24,542 bases of DNA, from contig JAQGMN010000254.1 of NCBI GenBank assembly GCA_028292345.1, forward strand, positions 1 through 24,542. Reading direction: 5' to 3'. Positions within the stretch are counted from its first letter, which is position 1; each line of letters begins with the position of its first letter. The notes beneath the pieces were generated by a model. It was given only the letters and a program-made list of their open reading frames with translations, searched no databases and was not told the origin of the DNA. This stretch comes from Polaromonas sp. (GTDB lineage Bacteria > Pseudomonadota > Gammaproteobacteria > Burkholderiales > Burkholderiaceae_C). Made by a program: the position numbers and the translations under genes. This document shows positions 16,701 to 24,542 of this stretch, piece by piece.

Positions 16701-19700
16701 CACCAGTCGGAGCGGGCCTGCGCCCATTGCGCCTGCAGCTCGGCCGCATCGAGCGTGGCAACCTGTTCGGTCCAGCCGGTGCCCACCTGCTGCCAATGCC
16801 GGTTGCGCGCCAGTCCATGCTGCGCCAGCGCATGCACCCGGGCGCGGGCGGCGGGCTCATGCGCCTGGCCCGCCAGGCCGGCAGGCACGCCGGGGGCCCG
16901 CAGCAGCACATCGGCCAGATCGTCCAGCGCGGCATGCGCTGGCAGGCTCAGGCCGGTAGCCGGCTGTCCGGTCAGGGCTTCGAGCGCACGGGTTGTTTCC
17001 TGCAGCGACGCGATGGCGGCATCCAGCGACCGGGCGGCGCCCAGCAGTTCGTCCTGCCATGACGGCGACCAGTCGGTCTGGCCCACCAGGGCGAGCGGAT
17101 GCGCCTGAAGCGCCGGCAGCGCGCCGGCCAGCGAGGCCATGCGCCGGACGGTTTCCTCCAGCCGGTCCAGGGCCGCCCGGTCATGCGTGAGCGGGTCGGC
17201 CCACGGCATGCTGGTGGCCTCCTGGCCGGTGTGCGCGATGCAGATGCCGGTGGACTCGAAGACGGTGAAGCCGTTGGGGTATTGACGGTGCAGCGAATCG
17301 ACCAGCCCGTTGAGCATTTGCCGCAGCTGGCCCAGCCGGTCGGCCTCGCGCGCCCAGTCGTCGGCGGTGCGCACGGCGCTGATGGCCAGCGATTGGCCGA
17401 GTTGCTGGAGCACGTCGGTTTTCCGTGCCTTTGATGAATGCAGCTCCAGGCAGAACGGACCCAGGCCGATGCTGGAAAGGCGCCGGTGCACCACTTCGAG
17501 CGCGGCCATCTTTTCCGACACGAACAGCACCGTCTTGCCCTTGGCCAGGCTGTGCGCGATCAGGTTGGTGATGGTCTGGCTCTTGCCGGTGCCGGGCGGG
17601 CCTTCGAGCACCAGGTCGCGGCCGGCATCGACCGCGCAGATCGCCTTGAGCTGCGACGAGTCGGCCAGCAGCGGCGCCAGGATGTCCTGCGGGCGGTGGG
17701 TGGCGTCGAGCCGGTCGAATTCGCCGGGCGTGCCTTCGCGGGGAAAGGCTTCGCCCGGATTGTCGATCAGGTGCCGGACAACGCGGTTTAGCCTGAGCTG
17801 CCCGGTGCGGTCCTGCAAATCCTTCCACATCAGGTACTTGGTGAACGAGAAAATACCCAGGTGCGCCTGCTCCAGCACTTCCCACTGGGCAATTTCGCGC
17901 ACCGCCAGCCGGAACGACTGCAGCACCTGGACCACGTCAACGCCCTTCTCGTCCGAAGGCACCGCCTCCAGGCCGGCGACCTTCAGCTCGAAGCTGGTCT
18001 TGAGCAGGTGCAGCAGCGTCGGGTTGACGATGGCCTCGTCGTCATGGCGCACCAGGCGAAAGCCGCTGCGCACCGACTGGCGCTGTAGCGTGACCGGAAT
18101 CAGGAGCAGCGGCGCCAGGTGCACCGCCTCGGAATTGTCGGCCTCGGTCCAGCGCAGCAGGCCGATCGCCAGGTAGAGCGTGTTGGCGCCGCCCTCCTCC
18201 AGCCCGGTCCGGGCGGCGCTGAAGACCGCCAGCAGGTTGGCGTCGAGCGCGTCCTTCGACGCCCGCGCCAGCAATTCCCGGTTGCCCAGGGCTTCGAGCG
18301 CCATGTCGTCCAGCGGCGTGCTGCCGGCGCGCTGGGTATGCACCTGGGCCATGCGCGGGTCGGCACCTTCCATCAGTTCGGGCAGCGGCCGGATCTTGAA
18401 TTCGGCGCCGTCGGCCAGCGCGTCTTCCAGCCGGGCCAGGTCGGGCGCGACGAACTGCAGCGTGGCCTTGGACGGTTTGAAATTGAGCAACCGGTTGCGC
18501 AGCGTCAGGTCGAGCAGCCGGGATTTCCAGGTGGACAGCCGGCCCTCGGGCGTGTCGTCCGCGCGCGCATCGAGCGGCGCCAGCGAATCGGCGTCGAGCG
18601 GCGGCAGCGGCGGCATCGCTTCGATGGCCGCCGGCGCGGCTTCGGGCAGCGCCTCGCCCGGCACGGCGGGAAGCGCGCGCGACGGCAGCGGCCTGATCTG
18701 CGCTTCGCGGGCGCGGTGGATGTCGACGGCATAACGAAAGCTGGCGCCCTCAAGCAGCTGGGCATGGCCCTGCTCCATGGCAATTCGCAGCGAAGGCCGG
18801 TCTCCAGCATGCCGGGCCACGCCGGTGGTTTCAAACACCAGCAGTTCGCCGCTGTCGACGCGCTTGCGGATCGCCTGCACATCATCGACCAGCACATCGG
18901 CAAAAGACGCCGGATGCAGCCAGACGCCGACCCAGGCATGGCCTTCCTTGAGCAAAACGACCGGTCGCAGGCCGGCCTGCTCCAGGCAGGAAGCAAACAG
19001 CATCGCCAGGTCCAGGCAGGTGGCGACGCGCGCCTCCAGGATGCGGTCGGGCGTGCGGATTTTCTGGCCGTCGCTGCCAAAGGAAGCCGGCGGCTCGACG
19101 TATTCAAGGTTTTCCGCCGCGATCGTGCTGTAGATGCCCGACACCTGTTTCCAGACGGCATCGCGGCTTTTCGACTGGTAGCCGTTCATCGACAGCTCGG
19201 GATGGGTGGCGCGCAGCAGCCGCGACGCCTTGCCGATCAGGCCGTCCACCGCCGGGTGGTTGGGCATGCAGAAAGCCGCCAGCAGTTCGGGCAGCGCCCG
19301 CGTTCCGGCCCACTGGTCATAGGCCAGGACCTGCACGGCGCGGCTGGCGCTGGCCAGGGCCAAGCCGCCGGCTTCGGCCACGACGTGCACGCTGGCATGG
19401 ACCGACTCCTGCAAATCGGCCAGGAAATCATGGTCCGGCAGCAGGTCCAGCGGCGAGATGCGCCGGGTTTCGCCCGCGGCCAGCCTGTCGAAACGCAGCG
19501 CCAGGCCGCGGGCGAAGGCGGGGTTGCACGCAAGGGTCACCACCAGTTGCTCGATCGCCACCGGCTGCAGGTTGGTCAGGCGAAGCGCGCGCACCACCGG
19601 CACGGCATTCTGGATCGCGGCATAACCGGTCGTGGCGTCGGCTTCGATGTCGATCCGGATTTTTTCTTCGATGGGGGCAAGGGTCGTGGGCGCCGTCGCG

Positions 19701-19738
19701 CCGTCCATGGCCACGGGTTCATTGTGCAAATAGCTCAT
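13748..19738 (-). CDS. Giant DUF4011 / SF1 helicase / Vsr-like nuclease / DUF3320 protein
   Basis: This 1996-residue cytoplasmic multidomain protein starts with a beta-rich region (about 20-130). A transglutaminase/cysteine-protease-like segment follows (about 215-300: Cys241 in VATCLDLAMLF, His267 in EGHAWVGVWL). DUF4011 begins at about 395 (WKSRLLDLTLRNRLLNFKPS). The superfamily 1 (Upf1/Dna2-like) helicase core has Walker A GPPGTGKS with Lys719 and Walker B VVFDEASQ with Asp1359-Glu1360. It continues with GDPKQLPPTSFF, QWHYRSRHESLI, VQGDERDV and NVAISRAREAVVIYS. A long helical insertion separates Walker A and B. A Vsr/MTES_1575-type nuclease follows (about 1650-1745: Asp1685, IECDGATYH with Glu1702, RIWSTDWW). 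After an Ala/Pro-rich linker DUF3320 begins near 1828. The start is ATG 19738; a TTG at 19741 would add one residue. The function is unproven; DNA/RNA processing or anti-phage defence is likely. Confidence 0.93.
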   Translation of the reverse strand: MSYLHNEPVAMDGATAPTTLAPIEEKIRIDIEADATTGYAAIQNAVPVVRALRLTNLQPVAIEQLVVTLACNPAFARGLALRFDRLAAGETRRISPLDLLPDHDFLADLQESVHASVHVVAEAGGLALASASRAVQVLAYDQWAGTRALPELLAAFCMPNHPAVDGLIGKASRLLRATHPELSMNGYQSKSRDAVWKQVSGIYSTIAAENLEYVEPPASFGSDGQKIRTPDRILEARVATCLDLAMLFASCLEQAGLRPVVLLKEGHAWVGVWLHPASFADVLVDDVQAIRKRVDSGELLVFETTGVARHAGDRPSLRIAMEQGHAQLLEGASFRYAVDIHRAREAQIRPLPSRALPAVPGEALPEAAPAAIEAMPPLPPLDADSLAPLDARADDTPEGRLSTWKSRLLDLTLRNRLLNFKPSKATLQFVAPDLARLEDALADGAEFKIRPLPELMEGADPRMAQVHTQRAGSTPLDDMALEALGNRELLARASKDALDANLLAVFSAARTGLEEGGANTLYLAIGLLRWTEADNSEAVHLAPLLLIPVTLQRQSVRSGFRLVRHDDEAIVNPTLLHLLKTSFELKVAGLEAVPSDEKGVDVVQVLQSFRLAVREIAQWEVLEQAHLGIFSFTKYLMWKDLQDRTGQLRLNRVVRHLIDNPGEAFPREGTPGEFDRLDATHRPQDILAPLLADSSQLKAICAVDAGRDLVLEGPPGTGKSQTITNLIAHSLAKGKTVLFVSEKMAALEVVHRRLSSIGLGPFCLELHSSKARKTDVLQQLGQSLAISAVRTADDWAREADRLGQLRQMLNGLVDSLHRQYPNGFTVFESTGICIAHTGQEATSMPWADPLTHDRAALDRLEETVRRMASLAGALPALQAHPLALVGQTDWSPSWQDELLGAARSLDAAIASLQETTRALEALTGQPATGLSLPAHAALDDLADVLLRAPGVPAGLAGQAHEPAARARVHALAQHGLARNRHWQQVGTGWTEQVATLDAAELQAQWAQARSDWWPKKMLAQRAITGRLSGFRSDGQRPLDADVQALLAPLAALNEEDRALRAMQPDAEALLQESYAGLATDWASLAGHEQWARQFAEAVTQVAGADLARAAPLHQALAPLVSGGRTALAAEGAAGRALLAYRGAWREFSRQLDALAALAQPVEPLQGPPGAGAALARIQGVLGAWQASRRQLQPWCLWRHVRAQAIDHGLQALVARLESGAVPLGEVVPHFSFSYRSWWLKKIIDQDPLLRGFSSADQARKIREFRELDARFQTLTAQYIVAMLSGRIPSISGDTVGPDSELGRLRRELQKQRRQMPVRQLVHGLPTLLPRLKPCLLMSPLSVAQYLDAGYAPFDLVVFDEASQIPVWDAIGAIARGRQLVVVGDPKQLPPTSFFSKSSDPDGASGGDEQVEDLESILDECLGAGMNRLSLQWHYRSRHESLITFSNVNYYESSLVTFPSPVTNDSAVRFERVQGVYDRGGSRTNRLEADAIVEGIAAHYLAAEKKHLTLGVVTFNQTQQLLIETLVDARRRASPELDRAIAARASEPLFIKNLENVQGDERDVIFFSITYGTDAAGKTMMNFGPLNGEGGQRRLNVAISRAREAVVIYSTLLPEQIDLARVRAAGVRDLKHYLEFAIQGYRALVAQSLPTGREPDSPFEVAVIRLLRGQGWDVHPQVGCSGYRLDIGVVDPRAPGRYLAGIECDGATYHSAASSRDRDRLRQHVLESLGWTILRIWSTDWWLDPEGEIEKIGQRLKAMLDLPEAAPGASMVPLPAPTQAAPEAPADSEAVQAPDASPMQSATAPDASAAGPAPLPVYRPASLPAGDPLLFHDASASAQLVENLAHVIEAEGPLTESALFRKVARAWGIERIGAKVSERLRTLAPERFERTIEEDAIFYWPAGADTGAWEQFRIAGDSDASRRHVDEVCLEELAALAHHVLLQAGASSRQAAARSVCLLLGMGRVPEEAEARVNEAMNRLIASELVVELDGTVRLVA

Positions 19739-19962
19739 CAAGACTCAATTTTTCCGGGGGTTTTTTCACGGGGCGACTGTCCCGAATTCAGGGGCTGTCC
19801 GCGCAGGCGCGGGACAGCCGGATTATGGGCGAGTTGCCTTGTGAAACCGGTTGCCGCAAATGCAACCGCAGGAAACAGCAGCCGTCACCCTGCCGTTGCT
19901 GGCGCTGTACGATGCGGGCGCGGCCATGCCGCCCATTCCACAACGAAGACAAGGGAAATCAC
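19739..19962. promoter_or_regulatory. Divergent intergenic region between the helicase gene and acuI
   Basis: This 224-bp region must hold promoters for both flanking genes. An inverted repeat GGCTGTCC/GGACAGCC (19793-19800 and 19812-19819) has an 11-base spacer GCGCAGGCGCG that can itself pair in part. A related GACTGTCC lies at 19775-19782. A GGGGGTTTTTT tract (19756-19766) sits 18 bp from the helicase start. No clear -35/-10 pair was found for either direction. Confidence 0.4.
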
Positions 19963-20958
<996 letters not shown>

Positions 20959-20981
20959 GCGGGTTGTGGCCATCAGCCCGC
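20959..20981 (+). terminator. Hairpin directly after the acuI stop
   Basis: GCGGGTTG (20959-20966) pairs with CAGCCCGC (20974-20981) over 8 bp, including one G-U pair, with a 7-base loop. It begins on the base after the stop codon. There is no U-tract, so factor-independent termination is doubtful. Confidence 0.25.
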
Positions 20982-21049
20982 GCCCGTGAAGCCCGCAGGC
21001 GCTGCGCGCTTGCACTGTCATTCATCTTCCATCACAAGGAGCATGCAAC

Positions 21050-22867
21050 ATGTCAGACAATGCAAACCGCCGCGAATTCCTGGCCAAAACGGCTGCGGTG
21101 CTGGCCGCAGGAAGCTCGGTCGCGGCCTGCGGTGGCCGGGACGATGAAACGCCGCCGCCAGCGCCCGGCGTTCCGCCGGCAGCCGCCCGGTTCAGCTATG
21201 GCGTTGCCAGCGGCGACCCGCTGGCCGACCGGGTGATGCTGTGGACGCATGCCCAATTCGCCGACAGCAATGCCGCCGTGCCGCTCGCCTGGCAGGTGGC
21301 CAGCGACCCCGGTTTCACCGCCATCGTCAGTTCAGGCCAGGTCGAGGCGCTCGAAGCCAACGGCTTCACCGCCAAGGCCGACGCCACCGGCCTGGCGCCG
21401 GGCGCCACGTATTTCTACCGCTTTCGCGACGCGCTTGGCACGCTGTCGGCCGTGGGCACGACCCGCACCCTGCCGGCTGCCGGTGCATCGTCGGTCAAGC
21501 TGGCGGTGTTTTCCTGCGCGCTGTACCCGCAGGGCTTTTTCAACGTCTATGCCGACGCCGCGCGGTCCGATGCGCTGTATGCGCTGCACCTGGGCGACTA
21601 CCTCTACGAGTATGGCGCCGGACCGGCCCAGTTCGGCAACCAGGATGCGGCGGCACTGGGCCGCGTCGTCGTGCCGGCCAGCGACCTGGTCAGCCTGGCC
21701 GACTACCGGCAACGCTATGCCCAGTACCGGTCGGATGCCGACCTGCAGGCGCTGCATGCCAGGATGCCGTGGATCGCGCTCTGGGACGACCATGAATTCG
21801 CCGACAACGCCTACACCGACGGCGCCTTGAACCATCAGCCAGCGACCCAGGGCGACTGGCAGACGCGCAAGCTGGCGGCAGCCCGGGCCTGGCACGAATG
21901 GATGCCGGTTCGCACGCCCGACCCGGCCAACCTGCTGAAGATCTACCGGCGCTTTGACTTCGGCAGCCTGCTGACGTTGCACCTGGTCGACAGCCGCATC
22001 GAAGGACGCGACCGGCAGTACAACAGCTTTGGCGACAGCGACGGCGGCCTGGGCCGCTACCTGGCAGGCCTGCTCCAGAGCAACGGCGTGCTGCGCGATG
22101 CCTCGCGCCGCAAGATCAGCGCCGAGCAGCAGGCCTGGCTGGCCAGCGGCCTGGGCGCATCGACCGCCGCCTGGCAATTCCTGGGCAACCAGGACATCAT
22201 GGCGCGCCTGTGGGTGCCGGCGTCGGTGCTGCGCAAGCTGGCGGCCGCGCAGCTGCAGCCATCCCCCTCCGCGCTGGAGGAAGTGGCAGCAGCCACCCAG
22301 GAATTCCTGCAAGCCCGGGCCACCCGCGCCAGCGCGGGTTCAGGCGGCCTGAGCCTGGCGCAAAGAGCGCTGCTCGACCCGGTCTTGAACCCGCGCCTGC
22401 CCTACAACCTGGATGCCTGGGACGGCTACCCGGCCAGCCGCGATTCCCTGCTCACCGCCGTGAAGAACCTGAACCAAAAGCTGGTGGTGCTTTCGGGCGA
22501 CTCGCACAATGCCTGGTTCTCACGGCTGACCACGCTGGCCGGGGAACGGGTCGGAGTGGAATTTGCCGGCAGTTCGGTCACTTCGCCCGGCCTGGAGAGC
22601 GCCGGCCTGGGCGCACTGGCGGCGTCCATCGACGGCAGCGCGCTGGCGGCGCAGCTGGGGCCTTCGGTCGTGGGTGCCGGGCTGGGCCTGGTGGACGACA
22701 CGGCTTATGCGCAAACCACCCGCCGGGGCTACCTCCTGATGACGGTGACCGCCGCCAGCGTCAGGGGCGACTATGTGTTTGTCGACACCGTCAAGTCCCG
22801 GACCTTCGAGTCCGGCATCGGCAAGTCCATCACGGTGCTGAATTCGGGCGACGTCAGCTACGCCTGA
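21050..22867 (+). CDS. phoD: PhoD-type alkaline phosphatase / phosphodiesterase, Tat-exported
   Basis: This 605-residue periplasmic metallophosphoesterase is of the PhoD family, releasing phosphate from phosphate mono- and diesters. The N-terminus NRREFLAK carries a twin-arginine signal, followed by VAAC (Cys27), so it may be a Tat lipoprotein. An N-terminal Fn3-like PhoD domain covers about 40-145 (FSYGVASGDPLADRVMLWT). The catalytic core contains VFSCALYPQGFFNVYADAA, HLGDYLYEYG, WDDHEFADNAYTDG and, near residue 485, LSGDSHNAWFS. These are the metal-binding and active-site motifs of PhoD. AAGGAG (21036-21041) precedes the ATG by 8 nt. No PhoB box was identified in the 91-bp gap after acuI. 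It is convergent with the transglutaminase-like gene. Confidence 0.94.
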   Translation: MSDNANRREFLAKTAAVLAAGSSVAACGGRDDETPPPAPGVPPAAARFSYGVASGDPLADRVMLWTHAQFADSNAAVPLAWQVASDPGFTAIVSSGQVEALEANGFTAKADATGLAPGATYFYRFRDALGTLSAVGTTRTLPAAGASSVKLAVFSCALYPQGFFNVYADAARSDALYALHLGDYLYEYGAGPAQFGNQDAAALGRVVVPASDLVSLADYRQRYAQYRSDADLQALHARMPWIALWDDHEFADNAYTDGALNHQPATQGDWQTRKLAAARAWHEWMPVRTPDPANLLKIYRRFDFGSLLTLHLVDSRIEGRDRQYNSFGDSDGGLGRYLAGLLQSNGVLRDASRRKISAEQQAWLASGLGASTAAWQFLGNQDIMARLWVPASVLRKLAAAQLQPSPSALEEVAAATQEFLQARATRASAGSGGLSLAQRALLDPVLNPRLPYNLDAWDGYPASRDSLLTAVKNLNQKLVVLSGDSHNAWFSRLTTLAGERVGVEFAGSSVTSPGLESAGLGALAASIDGSALAAQLGPSVVGAGLGLVDDTAYAQTTRRGYLLMTVTAASVRGDYVFVDTVKSRTFESGIGKSITVLNSGDVSYA

Positions 22868-22898
22868 AGCATGGCCGCAGCGCAGGTCCGCGCCAGGC

Positions 22899-23720
22899 TC
22901 AGGCCGGCTCGATGGTGATGCTGACGGTCATCGACTCCTCGCCGCCGCCATGGCGCACGCCCTTGCTCGGCGGGCAGGCGCTGTAGTCGGTGCCCATCGC
23001 CAGGCGCACATGGCGCTCGTCGATCATGCAGCTGTGGGTGACGTCAATGCTGACCCAGCGCCGCCCGGCCACGTCCAGGCAGACATCGGCCCAGGCATGG
23101 CTGGCCAGGTCGGGTTCGTTGGCGGCATAGAAATAACCGCTGACGTAGCGCGCCGGAATGCCCAGACTGCGGCAGACGGCCACCATCACATGCGCCTGGT
23201 CCTGGCACACGCCGGCGCCGGACTCGAACGCCTGCTGCGCCGTGGTGGTGACATTGGTGCTATTCTTTTGATAGCTGACAGCGCCCGCCACACCTGCGGC
23301 CAGCGCCAAAATCGCTTGCAAATCGGCTTTTCCGCCGGGCGCCGCAGCCGGGATGAAGCGGCGGCCGAACTCGGCCAGGCCCGGATGCGGCCGGGCCAGC
23401 GGCGACTCGCGCAGGTAAAGCTGCGGCAGCGGCATGCCTTGCGCGTCGGTGAATTCGGCAACGCCCAGGGTTTCCACATGGCCGGCGGCGTTCACCAGGC
23501 TCCAGCGCACGTTGTCGGCCACCTCGCCGACAAAGGTATAGGAATGGATGCTGTTGCCAAAGGCGTCGCTCTGGGCAAACAGCTTTTCAGGCGCGCCCAG
23601 GCTCCAGAAATTCACCGTCTGCCCCGGCCCGCTCAACGGCGTGAGCCACAGCGTCTGCAGCGCATAGCGCAAGGGCTCGGTGTAGCGGTAGTCGGTGGTG
23701 TGCTTGATGTGCAGCTTCAT
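22899..23720 (-). CDS. Transglutaminase-like cysteine protease family protein
   Basis: This 273-residue protein has no signal peptide. A beta-rich N-terminal domain (bacterial transglutaminase-like N-terminal region, MKLHIKHTTDYRYTEPLRY) comes first. The transglutaminase core has Cys172 in GAGVCQDQAH, His208 in SHAWADV and Asp226 in VSIDVTHS, so the triad is intact. Such proteins are typically encoded with an alpha-E (DUF403) protein and a circularly permuted ATP-grasp protein. That cluster is suspected of making or processing peptides. Here the alpha-E gene lies 37 bp upstream in the same direction, which fits. The start ATG 23720 matches the family N-terminus. Residues about 133-154 are encoded by an interspersed-repeat-like, AT-richer patch, although the protein pattern there still looks normal. 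Confidence 0.93.
   Translation of the reverse strand: MKLHIKHTTDYRYTEPLRYALQTLWLTPLSGPGQTVNFWSLGAPEKLFAQSDAFGNSIHSYTFVGEVADNVRWSLVNAAGHVETLGVAEFTDAQGMPLPQLYLRESPLARPHPGLAEFGRRFIPAAAPGGKADLQAILALAAGVAGAVSYQKNSTNVTTTAQQAFESGAGVCQDQAHVMVAVCRSLGIPARYVSGYFYAANEPDLASHAWADVCLDVAGRRWVSIDVTHSCMIDERHVRLAMGTDYSACPPSKGVRHGGGEESMTVSITIEPA
23259..23324 (+). repeat. Interspersed repeat copy 3, inside the transglutaminase-like coding sequence
   Basis: GCTATTCTTTTGATAGC (23259-23275) is followed by GCGCCCGCC, TGCGG and GCGCCAAAATCGCTTG, in the same order as copies 1 and 2. It lies antisense to the gene. The head is clearly AT-richer than the surrounding GC-rich codons and shares 10 contiguous bases (TTTGATAGC plus the preceding T) with copy 1, allowing one mismatch. 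Confidence 0.45.
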
Positions 23721-23757
23721 CGCAAGGCCTTTGCAGCGGTGCCGGCCGGCACCGCGC

Positions 23758-24542
23758 TCAACGGGTGACCGGAACCAGGAATTCCCGGCTGATGTGCGCG
23801 CCCAGTTCGTTGACCCGGTCCAGGAACTGCATCAGGAAGGCATGCAGGCCGGCCGACAAAATCTCGTCGATGCGGGCGTACTGCAGGTCCGAGCGCAGCT
23901 TGCCGGCGCGGCGCTGGGTTTCGCTGAGCGGGTCGCTGGTGACCATCGACAGGTTGGTGATCAGCTCGTTCAGGCAGGCCAGCAGGGAGCGCGGCATGTC
24001 CGGGCGCAGGATCAGCAGCTCGGCCACGCGCTCGGGCTTGATGACGTCGCGGTACACCTTGCGGTAGACCTCGAAGGCCGACACGCTGCGCAAGATGGCG
24101 CTCCAGTGGTAGAAATCGTGCTCCTGCTCCTCCTCGCCGGCCACGCTGGGGAAGTCGCTCTGGATGGCATGGAATTTCACATCGACCAGCCGGGCGGTGT
24201 TGTCGGCCCGCTCCAGGAAAGTGCCCACGCGCAGGAAATGAAAAGCCTCGTCCTGCAGCATGGTGCCCGAGGTCACGCCGCGCGACAGGTGCGAGCGGAA
24301 CTTGACCCATTCGAAAAACTTGCCCGGGTCGCGCTCGAAGTCGCCGTTGCGCAGCATGCGGATGACTTCGAGGTAGGTCTGGTTCTGCGTTTCCCATACT
24401 TCGGTGGTCAGCGTGCCGCGCACGGCGCGCGCGTTTTCACGGGCATTGCGCAGGCACGACACGATGCTGGACGGGTTTTTTTCATCGCGCACCATGAAGT
24501 CCATCACATCCTGGGCATTGATGCTTTCGCCGTAGCGCGCCG
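23758..24542 (-). CDS. Alpha-E domain (DUF403) protein, partial
   Basis: The frame is open to the right edge. It reads ARYGESINAQDVMDFMVRD at the visible N-side, so the true start lies beyond 24542 and about 50-60 residues are missing. The rest matches alpha-E proteins: NPSSIVSCLRNARENARAVRG, LERADNTARLVDVKF, and a largely helical body ending DRVNELGAHISREFLVP. The family is found with circularly permuted ATP-grasp and transglutaminase-like genes, and its biochemical role is unknown. The transglutaminase-like gene follows 37 bp downstream, supporting an operon. The upstream ATP-grasp partner would be expected just outside the window. Confidence 0.93.
   Translation of the reverse strand, partial: ARYGESINAQDVMDFMVRDEKNPSSIVSCLRNARENARAVRGTLTTEVWETQNQTYLEVIRMLRNGDFERDPGKFFEWVKFRSHLSRGVTSGTMLQDEAFHFLRVGTFLERADNTARLVDVKFHAIQSDFPSVAGEEEQEHDFYHWSAILRSVSAFEVYRKVYRDVIKPERVAELLILRPDMPRSLLACLNELITNLSMVTSDPLSETQRRAGKLRSDLQYARIDEILSAGLHAFLMQFLDRVNELGAHISREFLVPVTR

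Noticed and set aside
13748..19738. Calling this region a defence island
   Set aside because: Only one candidate gene is present. Neighbours are housekeeping or metabolic genes, and no integrase, transposase, attachment site or second known defence gene is visible.
19825..19962. N-terminal extension of AcuI from ATG 19825
   Set aside because: Its Cys/Arg-rich translation is unlike the family, whose N-terminus (MFQALLLTK) begins at 19963.

Overview
The window is GC-rich and almost fully coding. Protein families and signatures point to a betaproteobacterium of the Comamonadaceae, most like Polaromonas or a relative. The pointers are the ETF-beta N-terminus, the HDAC-like / ECHDC3-like / MscS minus-strand operon, the MoxR-DUF58-TgpA triad, and short AT-rich repeats with a GCTATT...ATAGC head. 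This genus-level placement is inference from memory.

Left part (1-3711, all minus strand): the first 127 codons of etfB (electron transfer flavoprotein beta subunit) run off the left edge. A 194-bp control region with two operator-like sites lies upstream of it. Next comes a tightly packed operon transcribed right to left: an HDAC-family deacetylase, an ECHDC3-like crotonase, and an MscS-family channel. Divergent from it with only 29 bp between (3741-7752, plus strand) are a MoxR AAA+ ATPase, a DUF58 protein and a TgpA-type membrane transglutaminase. This is a classic three-gene module acting at the cell envelope. An MltB-type lytic transglycosylase lipoprotein (7796-9010) follows.

Middle part: a LacI-family regulator (9142-10161) is followed by a 316-bp AT-rich spacer. 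The spacer holds one perfect 18-bp palindrome and two related LacI-type operator-like sites. A secreted or lipoprotein glycoside hydrolase family 2 enzyme with a C-terminal malectin-like domain (10478-13240) comes next. Together these look like a self-contained sugar-responsive cassette. It appears less GC-rich than its neighbours and has no transporter beside it. A strong hairpin and a 100-aa DUF6582-like protein follow.

Right part: a 1996-residue minus-strand protein (13748-19738) combines an N-terminal transglutaminase-like region, DUF4011, a superfamily 1 helicase, a Vsr/MTES_1575-type nuclease and DUF3320. It is the best candidate in the window for a little-understood system, possibly phage defence or nucleic-acid quality control. 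It stands alone between ordinary genes. Divergent from it are acuI (acryloyl-CoA reductase family) and a Tat-exported PhoD-type phosphatase. Convergent with PhoD is the end of another operon: an alpha-E (DUF403) protein cut by the right edge, then a cytosolic transglutaminase-like protein.

Three copies of an apparent interspersed repeat (about 4976, 13730 and 23259) were found. Two of them lie inside conserved coding sequences. No rRNA, tRNA, CRISPR array or insertion sequence was recognised.
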